Below are positions 36,873 to 45,631 of a stretch of DNA of 64,000 bases, piece after piece; the stretch's first letter is position 1; every line of letters begins with the position of its first letter. Position numbers and translations under genes: made by a program. The stretch lies in the NCBI RefSeq assembly GCF_001644605.1, contig NZ_CP011388.1, positions 4,569,501 to 4,633,500 of the forward strand. Reading direction: 5' to 3'. The notes under the pieces are model-generated. The model was given only the letters and a program-made list of their open reading frames with translations. It was not told where the DNA came from and did not search any database. The DNA comes from Paenibacillus swuensis. Lineage in GTDB: Bacteria > Bacillota > Bacilli > Paenibacillales > DY6.

Positions 36873-38879
36873 ATGTCTCTGCACAACGAAATTGTAAATC
36901 GCACAGTCCCGCTTCGTGAGTCTCGTATTATGCGCATTTTATATAAGATTAATTTTATAGACTATCTATTTTTTATAGCGTTGCTTTTATGGAAGATTGT
37001 ACTTTTTGACGCTTTCATCGCTGTACCGCAAGTTCGTATGGGTGTTCCGGACTGGTTGGTGGGGACCGGCTCCATCCTGCTTCTTTCCGGATGGGTATTG
37101 ATCCTGCCGATGACTTGGCGCGTACTCGTGCTGTTAAGTTTAAACATTCTCATTTCTGTCGTTATATTTTCGGATCTGGTGTATTTCCGATACTTCCAGG
37201 ATTTCATCTCCATTCCGGTACTCCTGCAGTCGAAACAAGTCGGAGAACTCGGAGGCACGATCGGCACATTGGTCTACGCCAAAGATATCTTCTTCTTTCT
37301 CGATCTGATCTTCTTAATTCCTATGGCTTTATATGGTTTTAAGAGATTGAGAGAGTCTGGTTCACGACAACCCGAACGGCGGTTCCGTCTGCGTGTCTTG
37401 CGCAAATTCGCGGCTAACGCTCTCGTCTTTACCATAGGTTACGCACTTGTATTTGCACCGATTCATGTGGCTAAGGGTACCTGGGCCAAAGGTTTATTCA
37501 CCGGCAACTGGTGGAACGTGGCGACCTACAACGTAACCGGACTTCTTGGATTTCACGGCTTGGATGTATACCGGTATCTGGACAAGAACGTTCTGTCTAA
37601 GGACGAAGGCCTAAGCGAAGAACAGCGGGGTCAGATCAATCAATGGCTGCAACAGCATCATGAACTATCATTAGACGGCCGCACGGAGAACACATACGGA
37701 GCTTACAAAGGCTCTAATGTCATTGTGGTCCAAGTGGAAGCCCTGCAGAATTTCATGCTTAATGAGTCGATCGGAGGTCAAGAGATTACGCCGAACTTGA
37801 ATAAGTTGATGAAGGAGAGCTTATATTTCAGCGAATTTTATCATCAAACCGCTCAAGGGCGCACTTCCGACGCCGACTTTTCATCGAATTGCTCCATGCA
37901 CCCGTTGCCTTCAGGCTCGGTGTTCACTCAATATGCGAATCATACCTATCATTGCTTGCCGAACGAGCTGCAAGGGCAAGGGTACGCTACAGGAGCCTTT
38001 CATGGCTATGAGGAGAGCTTTTGGAACAGGTATGCGTTCTATCCTAATATCGGTTATGACCGCTTTTACAGCAAGAAGGATTACAACTTTGACAGCAAGA
38101 CCGAGAAAGTCGGATGGTCTATCGGGGACAAGCCTTTTTTCGAACAATCTGTCAGCCATATGACTCAGATGAAGCAGCCGTTTTACTCCTTTCTGATTAC
38201 ATTATCAAGCCATCACCCCTTTGTCCTGCCCAAAGAATTACAAATGCTCGATGTAGGCGAGTTGGATGGCACGGACTTCGGAAACTATCTGCAATCCGTC
38301 CATTATGTGGATCAGTCGATCGGTGCTTTCATCGAAAGCTTGAAATCTCAAGGGATGTGGGATAACACCCTATTTGCCCTGTACGGAGATCATGATAATT
38401 CCATAAAGGAGAAAGAAACCTTGGAGCAATTCACGGGCCGCTCTTTATCGGAGCTCGAATGGACCAAGGCCGTAAGACAAGTTCCTTTAATCATCCATGC
38501 ACCTGATGCCGCATTGAAAGGAACACAGACAGACATTGCCGGTCAACTGGACTTGGCGCCATCACTCCTGCATCTTCTCGGGGTTCCGCCTGAAGGAAAG
38601 TTTTTTATGGGTCAAAATGTATTCAAGGATACCAAAGAACGTTTAGTTGTGTTCCGGAACCGCTCGTTTACGGACGGTACTGTATATTATAAAGCAAGCG
38701 CGGACCAAATCTTTGAAAATGGTACATGCCTGGACTATGCCAGCGGCCAACCGACCGATATAGCGTCCTGTAAACCAGGTTACGATGAAACGGTCAAACG
38801 TCTTGACATCTCCGATCAAGTGATTACGAACAATGTTCTCGCGGAAACCTCCGCCCATACGAAAACCCAGACTCCTTAA
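36873..38879 (+). CDS. ltaS: Lipoteichoic acid synthase family protein
   Basis: 668 residues. Five N-terminal membrane helices (about 25-190) precede an extracellular sulfatase-like domain. The nucleophile is Thr331 in AQGRTSDADFSS; metal ligands fit VVQVEALQNF (Glu), FALYGDHDNS (Asp/His) and the His of ITLSSHHPF. This is the LtaS layout: polymerisation of glycerolphosphate from phosphatidylglycerol on the outer membrane face. ATG follows AAAGGAA. Firmicutes often have several paralogues, so whether this is the main synthase or a YqgS/YvgJ-like copy cannot be told. Confidence 0.9.
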   Translation: MSLHNEIVNRTVPLRESRIMRILYKINFIDYLFFIALLLWKIVLFDAFIAVPQVRMGVPDWLVGTGSILLLSGWVLILPMTWRVLVLLSLNILISVVIFSDLVYFRYFQDFISIPVLLQSKQVGELGGTIGTLVYAKDIFFFLDLIFLIPMALYGFKRLRESGSRQPERRFRLRVLRKFAANALVFTIGYALVFAPIHVAKGTWAKGLFTGNWWNVATYNVTGLLGFHGLDVYRYLDKNVLSKDEGLSEEQRGQINQWLQQHHELSLDGRTENTYGAYKGSNVIVVQVEALQNFMLNESIGGQEITPNLNKLMKESLYFSEFYHQTAQGRTSDADFSSNCSMHPLPSGSVFTQYANHTYHCLPNELQGQGYATGAFHGYEESFWNRYAFYPNIGYDRFYSKKDYNFDSKTEKVGWSIGDKPFFEQSVSHMTQMKQPFYSFLITLSSHHPFVLPKELQMLDVGELDGTDFGNYLQSVHYVDQSIGAFIESLKSQGMWDNTLFALYGDHDNSIKEKETLEQFTGRSLSELEWTKAVRQVPLIIHAPDAALKGTQTDIAGQLDLAPSLLHLLGVPPEGKFFMGQNVFKDTKERLVVFRNRSFTDGTVYYKASADQIFENGTCLDYASGQPTDIASCKPGYDETVKRLDISDQVITNNVLAETSAHTKTQTP

Positions 38880-38893
38880 AGTCTGGGTTTTTT
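38863..38893 (+). terminator. Terminator overlapping the ltaS stop
   Basis: AAACCCAGAC/GTCTGGGTTT with the TAA stop in the loop, then a T run. Confidence 0.9.
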
Positions 38894-38905
38894 TATATCG
38901 TATAC

Positions 38906-39733
38906 TTACACCTCAACCCTCGGAGCGGTCGGATCGCAAGCGGGCGGCTTCACCTCTGACACCTGCGCGAGCTTAAGCAAATAATAACATTCTTCACGCG
39001 CCATATGATCCGGCAGCAGCGGACTTAATGTACCCAACGCCTCCTTCGTAAGTCGCATCTCTTCAATCTCAGCCAGGAACTCTTTAAACAACAGCATCTC
39101 CAGCTCCACATCTTTGTTAAATCGGGACAGTGCGGGAAACTGGTGCAACTGGGTTCTCATAAACCCCGCCAGTTCAACGGCTTTCAAATAAAATTGTTGA
39201 AACTGCACCTCGAATTGCATACTCTTCAGAATCAAACCCTTCTCAACCGGATCCAACTCCTGGGAAACGGCCGCGGCATGACCTGTTGCGTCAGTCAACC
39301 AAAGCAGATGATGGTGTATCGCTTCAAAAACCGGGGGCATTTCCCCTTGAATCAAGGCATACAAAATCCGGATATATTCGTCCAATTCATTCACCATATG
39401 ATTTATAAACGTGGGCGGCAATCCAATCTCAATCTTGCCGACGAGGTGTTCTCTTAACAGCGCCAGTTTAAACTCCCTGAATTCCAGCGTAAGCCGGTAT
39501 ATCCCTTGGTTAAAAGAGGGAAACTGAACAGCATCAATACCCACTCGGGCATTAGCAAGAAACGTATCATAGGAATCCACGTAGAACTTTGCTTTCTCGA
39601 TATTGCTCTGTTCCTTTGGCGAAAAGGCGGAGTAAATGAAACGGGCATGATCCCCCATAATTTGCAACCAAAAGCGGTGTTCAAACAAGGCCGATTCTAT
39701 GTACTCGTTGTTTGTCTGCATGTTCTGATTCAA
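38906..39733 (-). CDS. DUF2935 protein, hemerythrin-like bundles
   Basis: 275 residues, nearly all helical. Two four-helix repeats are visible: the first starts ALFEHRFWLQIMGDHARFIY with His/Asp/Glu metal candidates, the second has EAIHHHLLWLTDATGHAA and ends PDHMAREECYYLLKLA. DUF2935 proteins of Bacillales bind a metal pair in such bundles; function unknown. The TTG start (39733) is 9 bases after GAGGAGG, while the ATG four codons on is too far. Convergent with ltaS. Confidence 0.88.
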   Translation of the reverse strand: MNQNMQTNNEYIESALFEHRFWLQIMGDHARFIYSAFSPKEQSNIEKAKFYVDSYDTFLANARVGIDAVQFPSFNQGIYRLTLEFREFKLALLREHLVGKIEIGLPPTFINHMVNELDEYIRILYALIQGEMPPVFEAIHHHLLWLTDATGHAAAVSQELDPVEKGLILKSMQFEVQFQQFYLKAVELAGFMRTQLHQFPALSRFNKDVELEMLLFKEFLAEIEEMRLTKEALGTLSPLLPDHMAREECYYLLKLAQVSEVKPPACDPTAPRVEV

Positions 39734-39895
39734 GGGCTTGGACCTCCTCTGATAAATGCTTTACTTTACACACTTTTAATTGTATGTGGAGTGATAGGAA
39801 TTTTTTCCTATCTTTTCCTGCTAAACTTAACTCCAATGGCTGTTGTATGATAATATGTACATATGATGTTTTGTTCAAAAAGGAGCTGAGATTCG

Positions 39896-40774
39896 ATGTC
39901 GTTACCCTTCATCATGGCGTTGACTTTTGCTGTCATTCTGATTTTGGTTTTTTATGCGTGCTGGTATGTTTCAGCCCGGGCTCAAACCCCTAAGAGACGG
40001 CCGATTGAGCATATGCCGGATATGCCTTATGAAGATATCTCTTTCCTAAGCCAAGGCTCTGTCATCAAGGGATGGTTCGTACCCTCCTCCGATCTCAAAA
40101 CAAAGCCTCCCGTGATACTGATCGCGCACGGCTGGAACTCCAATCGCTCCCGCGTGTTGCGCTATGCGCGCCCGCTCTATAACGCGGGCTATGCCCTGCT
40201 TCTGTACGACGCCCGAAGCCACGGCGAGAGCGACGGCATCCCCGCTCCATCCGGCATGGCGTTCCGGGATGATCTGCTCTCCGCCGTCGACTACATCCAC
40301 GCCCGCCCGGATGTCGATGCCAATCGCATCGGCGTGCTCGGGCACTCGCTCGGCGGCTTTGCCGGCGCAGCCTCGCTGTGGGATGAGCGCCGAATCCGCG
40401 CGCTGGTAACGGACTCGATGCCGGTCCGTATTGAAGCGATGATCGGCGCGGAGCTCAACCGCTTGCGGATTCCGTTGTTCCCGCTCGCGACGATCATTCC
40501 GCGCGTCTGGTTTATCCGCGCGGGAATCAATCGTGAGATGCTCGCTAAGCTCGATCTCATCTCTGCGCTGAGCCGTTCCGGCGATGCTGTGCCCAGGCTC
40601 CATGTCCACTCGCGCAACGACGACTATGTGCCGTCGACCGAGCTGGACTATCTGGCCGCGCAAAGCCTGTCCGGCGCCGAGCATCTCTATGTCGATGCCC
40701 GGGGGCACAGCTGCTCGGAGACGGATCCGCTGTTCTGGGAACGAGTGCTGCCATTCTTCCGCAACCATATCTAG
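39896..40774 (+). CDS. Alpha/beta hydrolase, membrane-anchored
   Basis: 292 residues. One N-terminal membrane helix (about 3-25), then an alpha/beta hydrolase fold: LIAHGWNSNRSRVLRYA (oxyanion region), YDARSHGESDG, nucleophile in VLGHSLGGFAGA, Asp region HVHSRNDDYVP and His in DARGHSCSETDP. Resembles BAAT/serine aminopeptidase S33 esterases; substrate unknown. AAAAGGAG precedes the ATG. From about 40130 to 40740 the gene is very GC-rich while its first 230 bases are not. Confidence 0.88.
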   Translation: MSLPFIMALTFAVILILVFYACWYVSARAQTPKRRPIEHMPDMPYEDISFLSQGSVIKGWFVPSSDLKTKPPVILIAHGWNSNRSRVLRYARPLYNAGYALLLYDARSHGESDGIPAPSGMAFRDDLLSAVDYIHARPDVDANRIGVLGHSLGGFAGAASLWDERRIRALVTDSMPVRIEAMIGAELNRLRIPLFPLATIIPRVWFIRAGINREMLAKLDLISALSRSGDAVPRLHVHSRNDDYVPSTELDYLAAQSLSGAEHLYVDARGHSCSETDPLFWERVLPFFRNHI

Positions 40775-40782
40775 AATAAATA

Positions 40783-40817
40783 AATAGCAGGCAACCCTGT
40801 GAGGGCCGCCTGCTATT
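40783..40817. terminator. Bidirectional terminator
   Basis: AATAGCAGGC/GCCTGCTATT with an inner CCCT/AGGG pairing, between convergent genes. Confidence 0.8.
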
Positions 40818-40828
40818 CATGGATATCG

Positions 40829-41059
40829 TTATTTAGATTTCTTAACATATTTTGCAATTTTCTCAATGACTTCATCCTCTGTCGGAGCGGTGACATAACG
40901 CCCGTTAATGAAGATGAAGGCGAACCGCGAGCAAGGACCGCAATAGGACTTGCATGCTACTTTAATCTCCGCGTCGGGAGCAAGCTTCTGCAATTTGGGT
41001 AAAGCGGTCTTTACTTTCATATGTTTACACTTATCGCAAATTCGAATGTCGTTAGCCAT
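40829..41059 (-). CDS. DUF1450 protein, thioredoxin-like 2Fe-2S type
   Basis: 76 residues of the DUF1450/YuzB family. Cysteines at IRICDKCKHMK (8 and 11) and VACKSYCGPCSRFAF form a four- or five-Cys set resembling a thioredoxin-like ferredoxin, and the C-terminus FINGRYVTAPTEDEV is typical. It probably binds a 2Fe-2S cluster, though this is unproven in the family. The IscA-fold gene lies 30 bases upstream on the same strand, so the two are likely cotranscribed. Confidence 0.88.
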   Translation of the reverse strand: MANDIRICDKCKHMKVKTALPKLQKLAPDAEIKVACKSYCGPCSRFAFIFINGRYVTAPTEDEVIEKIAKYVKKSK

Positions 41060-41089
41060 GGTGAACCAATTCCCCTTTTATGCCCCTGA

Positions 41090-41392
41090 CTAGTGGTCGC
41101 CGTGGTTGCCTTTCGAAGGGTTGGTGATCACGAATCCTTCTTCTGGAATGTAGAGGTAGTCAATTTTGACGCCGTCCAGCATCGGTTCATTCTTATTCAG
41201 AATAACGTCGAAGCCTTTGTCGGTCGCAACCACTTCATCGTCCTCTGAAGGCTTGTCCAAATCCATACCGTAGTGCGCATGGTCTCCATGGGAAGAAGTA
41301 ACCAATATTCTAAGCTTCAACTCTTTATTCTCGTCCTTCTCTAGTTCCTTCTGAATGATCTTCGCCGCGTTACGCGTAACTTTGCATTGCAT
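41090..41392 (-). CDS. HesB/IscA-fold protein lacking the cluster cysteines
   Basis: 100 residues with the IscA/HesB fold pattern: ITA-like start, LRILVTSSHGDHAHYGMDLD where IscA has its first Cys, PMLDGVKIDYLYIPEEGFVITNP, and a C-terminus SKGNHGDH where IscA has CGCG. Only one Cys (Cys3) remains. The replaced sites are His/Asp-rich, so it may bind iron or another metal rather than build clusters. ATG 41392 is 9 bases after AGGAG; the TTG at 41401 touches it. Likely in an operon with the DUF1450 gene. Confidence 0.85.
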   Translation of the reverse strand: MQCKVTRNAAKIIQKELEKDENKELKLRILVTSSHGDHAHYGMDLDKPSEDDEVVATDKGFDVILNKNEPMLDGVKIDYLYIPEEGFVITNPSKGNHGDH

Positions 41393-41461
41393 CTGTGCCA
41401 ACTCCTGTCATTTTCTCAATACTTTATATTTTAACTGATTTTTAGACGATGTCAAAAAACG

Positions 41462-41692
41462 CTATAAACGATACTTCTTCTCCACCCGCTCCGAAAACCA
41501 ATTCGCAACAAACATGGTGACGGCAATATCGTCAAAAGGCAGGTACGGCAACAGATCCGGAAGGACCCAATACAGTAAAACCGGAATTCCAAATAATAGT
41601 TTTTCTTTCAGCGGCACGGCAGGTGAAGCCACTAGTCGAATAACCCGGCGAAATACATGCCCCCATCTGCGCAGTGAAAACAATTTCCTCAA
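41462..41692 (-). CDS. DUF1232 (YkvA-like) membrane protein
   Basis: 76 residues. After a basic amphipathic start (RKLFSLRRWGHVFRRV) comes the DUF1232 core PAVPLKEKLLFGIPVLLYW and LPDLLPYLPFDDIAVTMFV, one or two membrane helices with conserved D-x-L-P-x-x-x-x-D-D. The TTG start at 41692 is 8 bases after GGGAGG. Longer frames cross the upstream hairpin and are rejected. Function unknown. Confidence 0.78.
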   Translation of the reverse strand: MRKLFSLRRWGHVFRRVIRLVASPAVPLKEKLLFGIPVLLYWVLPDLLPYLPFDDIAVTMFVANWFSERVEKKYRL

Positions 41693-41715
41693 TGCAGCCA
41701 CCTCCCCAGGAATAC

Positions 41716-41742
41716 AAAGCGCCCCGTGAACCGGAGCGCTTT
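41716..41742 (-). terminator. Terminator-like hairpin after the M14 gene
   Basis: AAAGCGC/GCGCTTT with an inner CCG/CGG pairing. The T tract is short, so termination may be partial. Confidence 0.55.
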
Positions 41743-41798
41743 GCTTCCTATTATACCCTCGCTGGCTTAACCGACGCAAACCATAGCTATAAGCGAAT

Positions 41799-42692
41799 CT
41801 ATAATTTCATGCCCCGAAGTAACATTGGGACCAACTCATCATACATTTGATCAAATTGTGTTATAGGCAACGGATTACAGCCCCATCCCGATTCTAACGT
41901 ATAGCCTGGTCTCCTGTAGCGTTGGATAAACCAATCCTTGTAACCCGCGTCACTGTCCCTTAGTTTTAAGGGTTTATATCCGCTCACTCCCGCCAATTCC
42001 AGGGCCAAGGGCTCCGACTCGGCTGGTTCTAGATCGCGATAATTCCAGTAGATCTCCCTGCCTTGCGTATGCAGTGCGAAGACACGGTCGAACTGGCGCA
42101 CATCCGTCCAATTCGCCATTATTATAGCTTCCGGTTCCGTTAAAGGAGCCGTTCCACCATAATCTCGCGGCCCCGGACGGTTCACTAACCGACGTGTTCG
42201 TTCTGCCTCCCAGAACGCGGGGAATTGATCATTTAGATCTATCCCGCGGATATTGGCTTTCCATCCTGAGAAATCCGATGAACCGTTATTCCAAGCCAGT
42301 AACTCATGAAAATATCGATGATCATCAGGAAGACCCCGGAGCACTAATTCCACACCGTCAGGATTGACCATGGGTACAATCCAAAGACTGCAAGTGTCCA
42401 GCAGACTCGTAACCGAAACCCCTTCGAGCGAAAGTCCGTTAGCATATGACTCCGCGCAATCCTCCGTGAACTTCATGAGCAGGAGAGTGGTAATCCATTC
42501 ATTCGCATGGAAAGATCCGTTCACATGCACATGAAAGCATCCCATACCAAGGCGAAGCGCGGGGATATCTCGACCCATGACACTTGCGCCCAACACCTCA
42601 CAGCGTAGGAAGGGAAATTTACGGGTCAAGAATTCGATGTCGTCCATCATCTGAGTATAACTGTAAGACAGATCCGTTCGAATGTATCCCAC
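41799..42692 (-). CDS. M14 zinc carboxypeptidase, endopeptidase I-like
   Basis: 297 residues. Zinc ligands are in NGSFHANEW (His, Glu) and VFALHTQGREIYW (His), with NPDGVELVLRG and the catalytic Glu in RRPGYTLESGWGCNPLP. This matches the gamma-D-glutamyl-diamino acid endopeptidase I group, which trims peptidoglycan stem peptides, but the usual N-terminal LysM repeats are missing and there is no signal peptide. It may act during sporulation or recycling. The start has little ribosome-site sequence (GGAGTGATGTTG). Confidence 0.9.
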   Translation of the reverse strand: MGYIRTDLSYSYTQMMDDIEFLTRKFPFLRCEVLGASVMGRDIPALRLGMGCFHVHVNGSFHANEWITTLLLMKFTEDCAESYANGLSLEGVSVTSLLDTCSLWIVPMVNPDGVELVLRGLPDDHRYFHELLAWNNGSSDFSGWKANIRGIDLNDQFPAFWEAERTRRLVNRPGPRDYGGTAPLTEPEAIIMANWTDVRQFDRVFALHTQGREIYWNYRDLEPAESEPLALELAGVSGYKPLKLRDSDAGYKDWFIQRYRRPGYTLESGWGCNPLPITQFDQMYDELVPMLLRGMKL

Positions 42693-42823
42693 AACATCAC
42701 TCCTTAGTTAATCAGTGTATGATTACATATAATGAAACTTTCTTATTGCCGATGACAGACCCTTACACTACAATGGATTTAATTACCTTATTATACAATT
42801 CATATGATTCGGAGGTGTGAAAA

Positions 42824-43618
42824 CTGGTTCATGCATATTGGTATATTACAAAGATGAGAATTCTCTCCAACATAACGTATCGCTTTGAAGTGTTTGCCGC
42901 TATATTTACGAACATCATCATCCTTGTTGCTTCGGTCTTTCTGTGGCAGACGGCCTATAATGGGATATCGCAAGTCGAATCATTTACGTTGAAGGAAATC
43001 GTAACTTATACGGTTCTTTCCATTCTGCTAGGCTCTGTTTACATTACCGATGTTCAGAATACGATTTATTACCGAATTCGTGAAGGTAAGATTGTAACAG
43101 ACTTCTTCCGCCCTATCCCTTTACTGACTTCTTATCTGGCGGATGACATCGGCAGCTCAATCAGCGCGTTAGTTAACCGCGTGCTGCCTCTGTTCCTTTT
43201 TGCATCCCTAGTATTCGGTCCGCCCCTTCCTGCAACTTGGGTATCCTTCCTGCTATTTATTCCGTCTTGTATTCTTGGCTACGCCATCTTGTGGTTGCTC
43301 AGCGCGCTAGTAGGTTTAACCGCGTTCTGGGTGATGGAACTTGGTAACCTGGGTATGGTTAAGGATAGTATCGTACGTGTACTCTCCGGCAGCATTGTTC
43401 CGCTCTGGTTCTTCCCTGACGGAATTCAGAAGGTATCCGCCTATTTACCGTTTCAGTATACATATCAAGCTCCACTTAGTATTTATATCGGCGCCGCTTC
43501 ATCTAACAAAGCGTTAGTTGGCATGGGTATTCAATGTATTTGGATTATTCTGTTGACACTGTTGCTTGCCGCAGCATGGAAACGAACGAAATCAAAGACC
43601 TTAATTCAGGGAGGGTAA
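42824..43618 (+). CDS. ABC-2 family permease (PF06182 type), possible CTG start
   Basis: About 264 residues with six membrane helices; YRIREGKIVTDFFRPIP is the conserved cytoplasmic loop of this exporter family (COG4587/COG3694). An ideal GGAGG (42811-42815) is 8 bases before a CTG at 42824 in frame, giving LVHAYWYITKMRILSNITYR, which fits the family N-terminus. The ATG at 42854 has no ribosome site and would cut the first helix approach. An in-frame TGA lies just before the CTG. It is the first gene of a permease-permease-ATPase operon. Confidence 0.8.
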   Translation: MVHAYWYITKMRILSNITYRFEVFAAIFTNIIILVASVFLWQTAYNGISQVESFTLKEIVTYTVLSILLGSVYITDVQNTIYYRIREGKIVTDFFRPIPLLTSYLADDIGSSISALVNRVLPLFLFASLVFGPPLPATWVSFLLFIPSCILGYAILWLLSALVGLTAFWVMELGNLGMVKDSIVRVLSGSIVPLWFFPDGIQKVSAYLPFQYTYQAPLSIYIGAASSNKALVGMGIQCIWIILLTLLLAAAWKRTKSKTLIQGG

Positions 43619-43623
43619 TTGAT

Positions 43624-44439
43624 ATGATTGCCGAAATGAAACATTATGGCAGTGTCGCTTATTGCTTTGCGCGTCTAGCCATACAGCGGCAACTGGAATA
43701 TCCTCTCTTTCTGGTAAGTTGGTTTCTGATGATTCCCATTCAATATTTCTCCGGTATTTGGATGATCCAGATTATCGTAGAGAGATTCCAGGCATTGAAG
43801 GGATGGGAATTTCCGGAGTTGGCTTTTATTTACGGGCTGGCCCTGCTCAGTCATGGCCTGTTAGTTGTATTTTTCATTAACACTTGGCATATGGACCACA
43901 TGGTCATTGAGGGATTGTTCGATCGTTTACTGCTGCGGCCAATGAGTGTGTTCTTTCAACTGGTAGCAAGCTACGTTAATTTTATAGGACTGGTAGATTT
44001 AATTCCGGGTATTATCATATTTCTGTATGCTTGTAATGCCGTCGGATTTGACTGGACATTCATTAACATCTGCAAGCTTATTTCTGTTATCATCGGAGGC
44101 GTGTTGCTCCGTGCCGCACTGTTTATCGCACTGGGGTCAATTTCTTTCTGGACTAAACGGAATTCTTCTACCGTCTCGTTCGCGCTCACTATTCTTGATC
44201 GCGTCACGATGTATCCTATTACATTATATCCTTATCTGGTTCAGGTGCTCTTCACATTCATCCTGCCTATCGGGTTTATCAGCTTCTATCCCGCAGCAGA
44301 CTTTCTGCAACAAGACGCACCATTTCACCTACCGCTTAATATGGCGATATGGAGTCCCCTGATTGGCATCCTGTGTTTTTCGTTATCCTTGCTAGTCTTT
44401 AAATTAGGAATGAAACATTATGAGAGTTCTGGATCGTGA
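43624..44439 (+). CDS. ABC-2 family permease, second subunit
   Basis: 271 residues, six membrane helices, with the family loop MVIEGLFDRLLLRPMSVFFQ matching the first permease's equivalent. ATG 43624 follows GGGAGGG; it starts 5 bases after the preceding gene ends. The two permeases would form a heterodimer with the ATPase encoded next. The exported substrate is unknown, as for this whole COG3694/4587/4586 system. Confidence 0.88.
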   Translation: MIAEMKHYGSVAYCFARLAIQRQLEYPLFLVSWFLMIPIQYFSGIWMIQIIVERFQALKGWEFPELAFIYGLALLSHGLLVVFFINTWHMDHMVIEGLFDRLLLRPMSVFFQLVASYVNFIGLVDLIPGIIIFLYACNAVGFDWTFINICKLISVIIGGVLLRAALFIALGSISFWTKRNSSTVSFALTILDRVTMYPITLYPYLVQVLFTFILPIGFISFYPAADFLQQDAPFHLPLNMAIWSPLIGILCFSLSLLVFKLGMKHYESSGS

Positions 44440-44448
44440 GGTGTCCCA

Positions 44449-45453
44449 ATGGCAATGATTGAAGTCAATAATATTGTAAAAGAGTATATGTTGATTCGGA
44501 AAGAGACCGGGCTTCGAGGTTCAATCAAGAGTTTATTCGCTCCGAAGAAAGAATGTGTACGCGGCGTTGACGGAATTAGTTTCACGATCGATAAAGGCGA
44601 GATCGTCGGATATATCGGGCCCAACGGTGCAGGTAAAAGTACTACTATCAAAATGCTGACTGGCATACTGCACCCAACTTCCGGTTCCATACAAATCTGT
44701 GGTATATCTCCTCAAGAGAATCGTAAAGCGGTCGTTCAGAAGCTTGGTGTGGTGTTCGGACAACGCACACAATTATATTGGGATCTCCGATTGGGAGAAT
44801 CGTTCGAATTGCTCAGACGAATTTATCAGATTGATGAACGGACTTATCAGGAGAATATGGCGTTGTTAAATGTTGTATTGAAGTTAAGCGATTTTATTGA
44901 TACCCCGGTGAGACAATTATCTCTGGGTCAGCGTATGCGCGGCGACCTGGCAGCGGCAATGTTACATTCCCCCTCCGTGTTATTTCTGGACGAACCGACA
45001 ATCGGACTTGATGCGGATGCTAAGCATGCGATTCGCCAATTTATAATGGAGATGAATCGAACGAAAGCCTTAACTGTAATTCTTACAACGCATGATCTTG
45101 ATGACGTGGAACAACTATGCAGTCGTTTAATCATTGTTAATCACGGTAAAATTGTTGAAGACGGTCCCAAAGACGAACTTATTCATAAACTGACCCCTAA
45201 ACGTCAATTAATTGTGGAACTGCAGCACCACGTTGAAGACTTAACTCATCCCTACGCTGAACTGATTAAGCAGGACGGTTTGAAGATCTGGTATCAATTC
45301 AATAAGAAATCCATTACAGCCGCTGAACTTATTTCCGACTTATCACGCAAGCTGCCTATTCAGGACTTGAGTGTACGTGAACCGGATATAGAAGACGCGA
45401 TCCGGGAAGTGTATAAGACGAACACCCCATTGAAGATTCCTTCACTCGTATAG
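44449..45453 (+). CDS. ABC exporter ATPase subunit (COG4586 type)
   Basis: 334 residues. Walker A GPNGAGKSTT, Q-loop region VVFGQRTQLYWDLR (the GQRxQLWWDL signature of this subfamily), ABC signature LSLGQRMRGDLAAAM, Walker B VLFLDEPTIGLD and the switch His in LTTHDLDD. Residues 250-334 form an extra C-terminal domain. GAGGTG lies before the ATG, 9 bases after the second permease. Three successive hairpins follow. Confidence 0.92.
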   Translation: MAMIEVNNIVKEYMLIRKETGLRGSIKSLFAPKKECVRGVDGISFTIDKGEIVGYIGPNGAGKSTTIKMLTGILHPTSGSIQICGISPQENRKAVVQKLGVVFGQRTQLYWDLRLGESFELLRRIYQIDERTYQENMALLNVVLKLSDFIDTPVRQLSLGQRMRGDLAAAMLHSPSVLFLDEPTIGLDADAKHAIRQFIMEMNRTKALTVILTTHDLDDVEQLCSRLIIVNHGKIVEDGPKDELIHKLTPKRQLIVELQHHVEDLTHPYAELIKQDGLKIWYQFNKKSITAAELISDLSRKLPIQDLSVREPDIEDAIREVYKTNTPLKIPSLV

Positions 45454-45461
45454 AACCTAAG

Positions 45462-45504
45462 TGAAACGGCTGGCGCCGTCCTTACAGGCGCACAGTACGT
45501 TTCA
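45462..45504. other. Nested inverted repeat
   Basis: Outer TGAAACG/CGTTTCA with inner GCGCC/GGCGC. No T run, so not a classical terminator; first of three consecutive hairpins. Confidence 0.5.
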
Positions 45505-45514
45505 TTCCGGGGAA

Positions 45515-45559
45515 ATATCAGAATAGAGTATGAGCAAAAAAACTTATACTTTCTGATAT
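45515..45559. other. Second inverted repeat in the same gap
   Basis: ATATCAGAA/TTCTGATAT with an inner AGTAT/ATACT, loop containing a run of A. Confidence 0.5.
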
Positions 45560-45561
45560 AT

Positions 45562-45605
45562 GAACAAAGCCTGAATTAGGAGAATTCCTAAATCAGGCTT
45601 TGTTC
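45562..45605. terminator. Bidirectional terminator, near-perfect palindrome
   Basis: Arms of about 20 bases (GAACAAAGCCTGA and TCAGGCTTTGTTC outside, TTAGGA/TCCTAA inside), centred on GAATTC. Serves the ABC operon and murI. Confidence 0.8.
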
Positions 45606-45631
45606 TATAATAGGCTCTAATTATCAATTCA

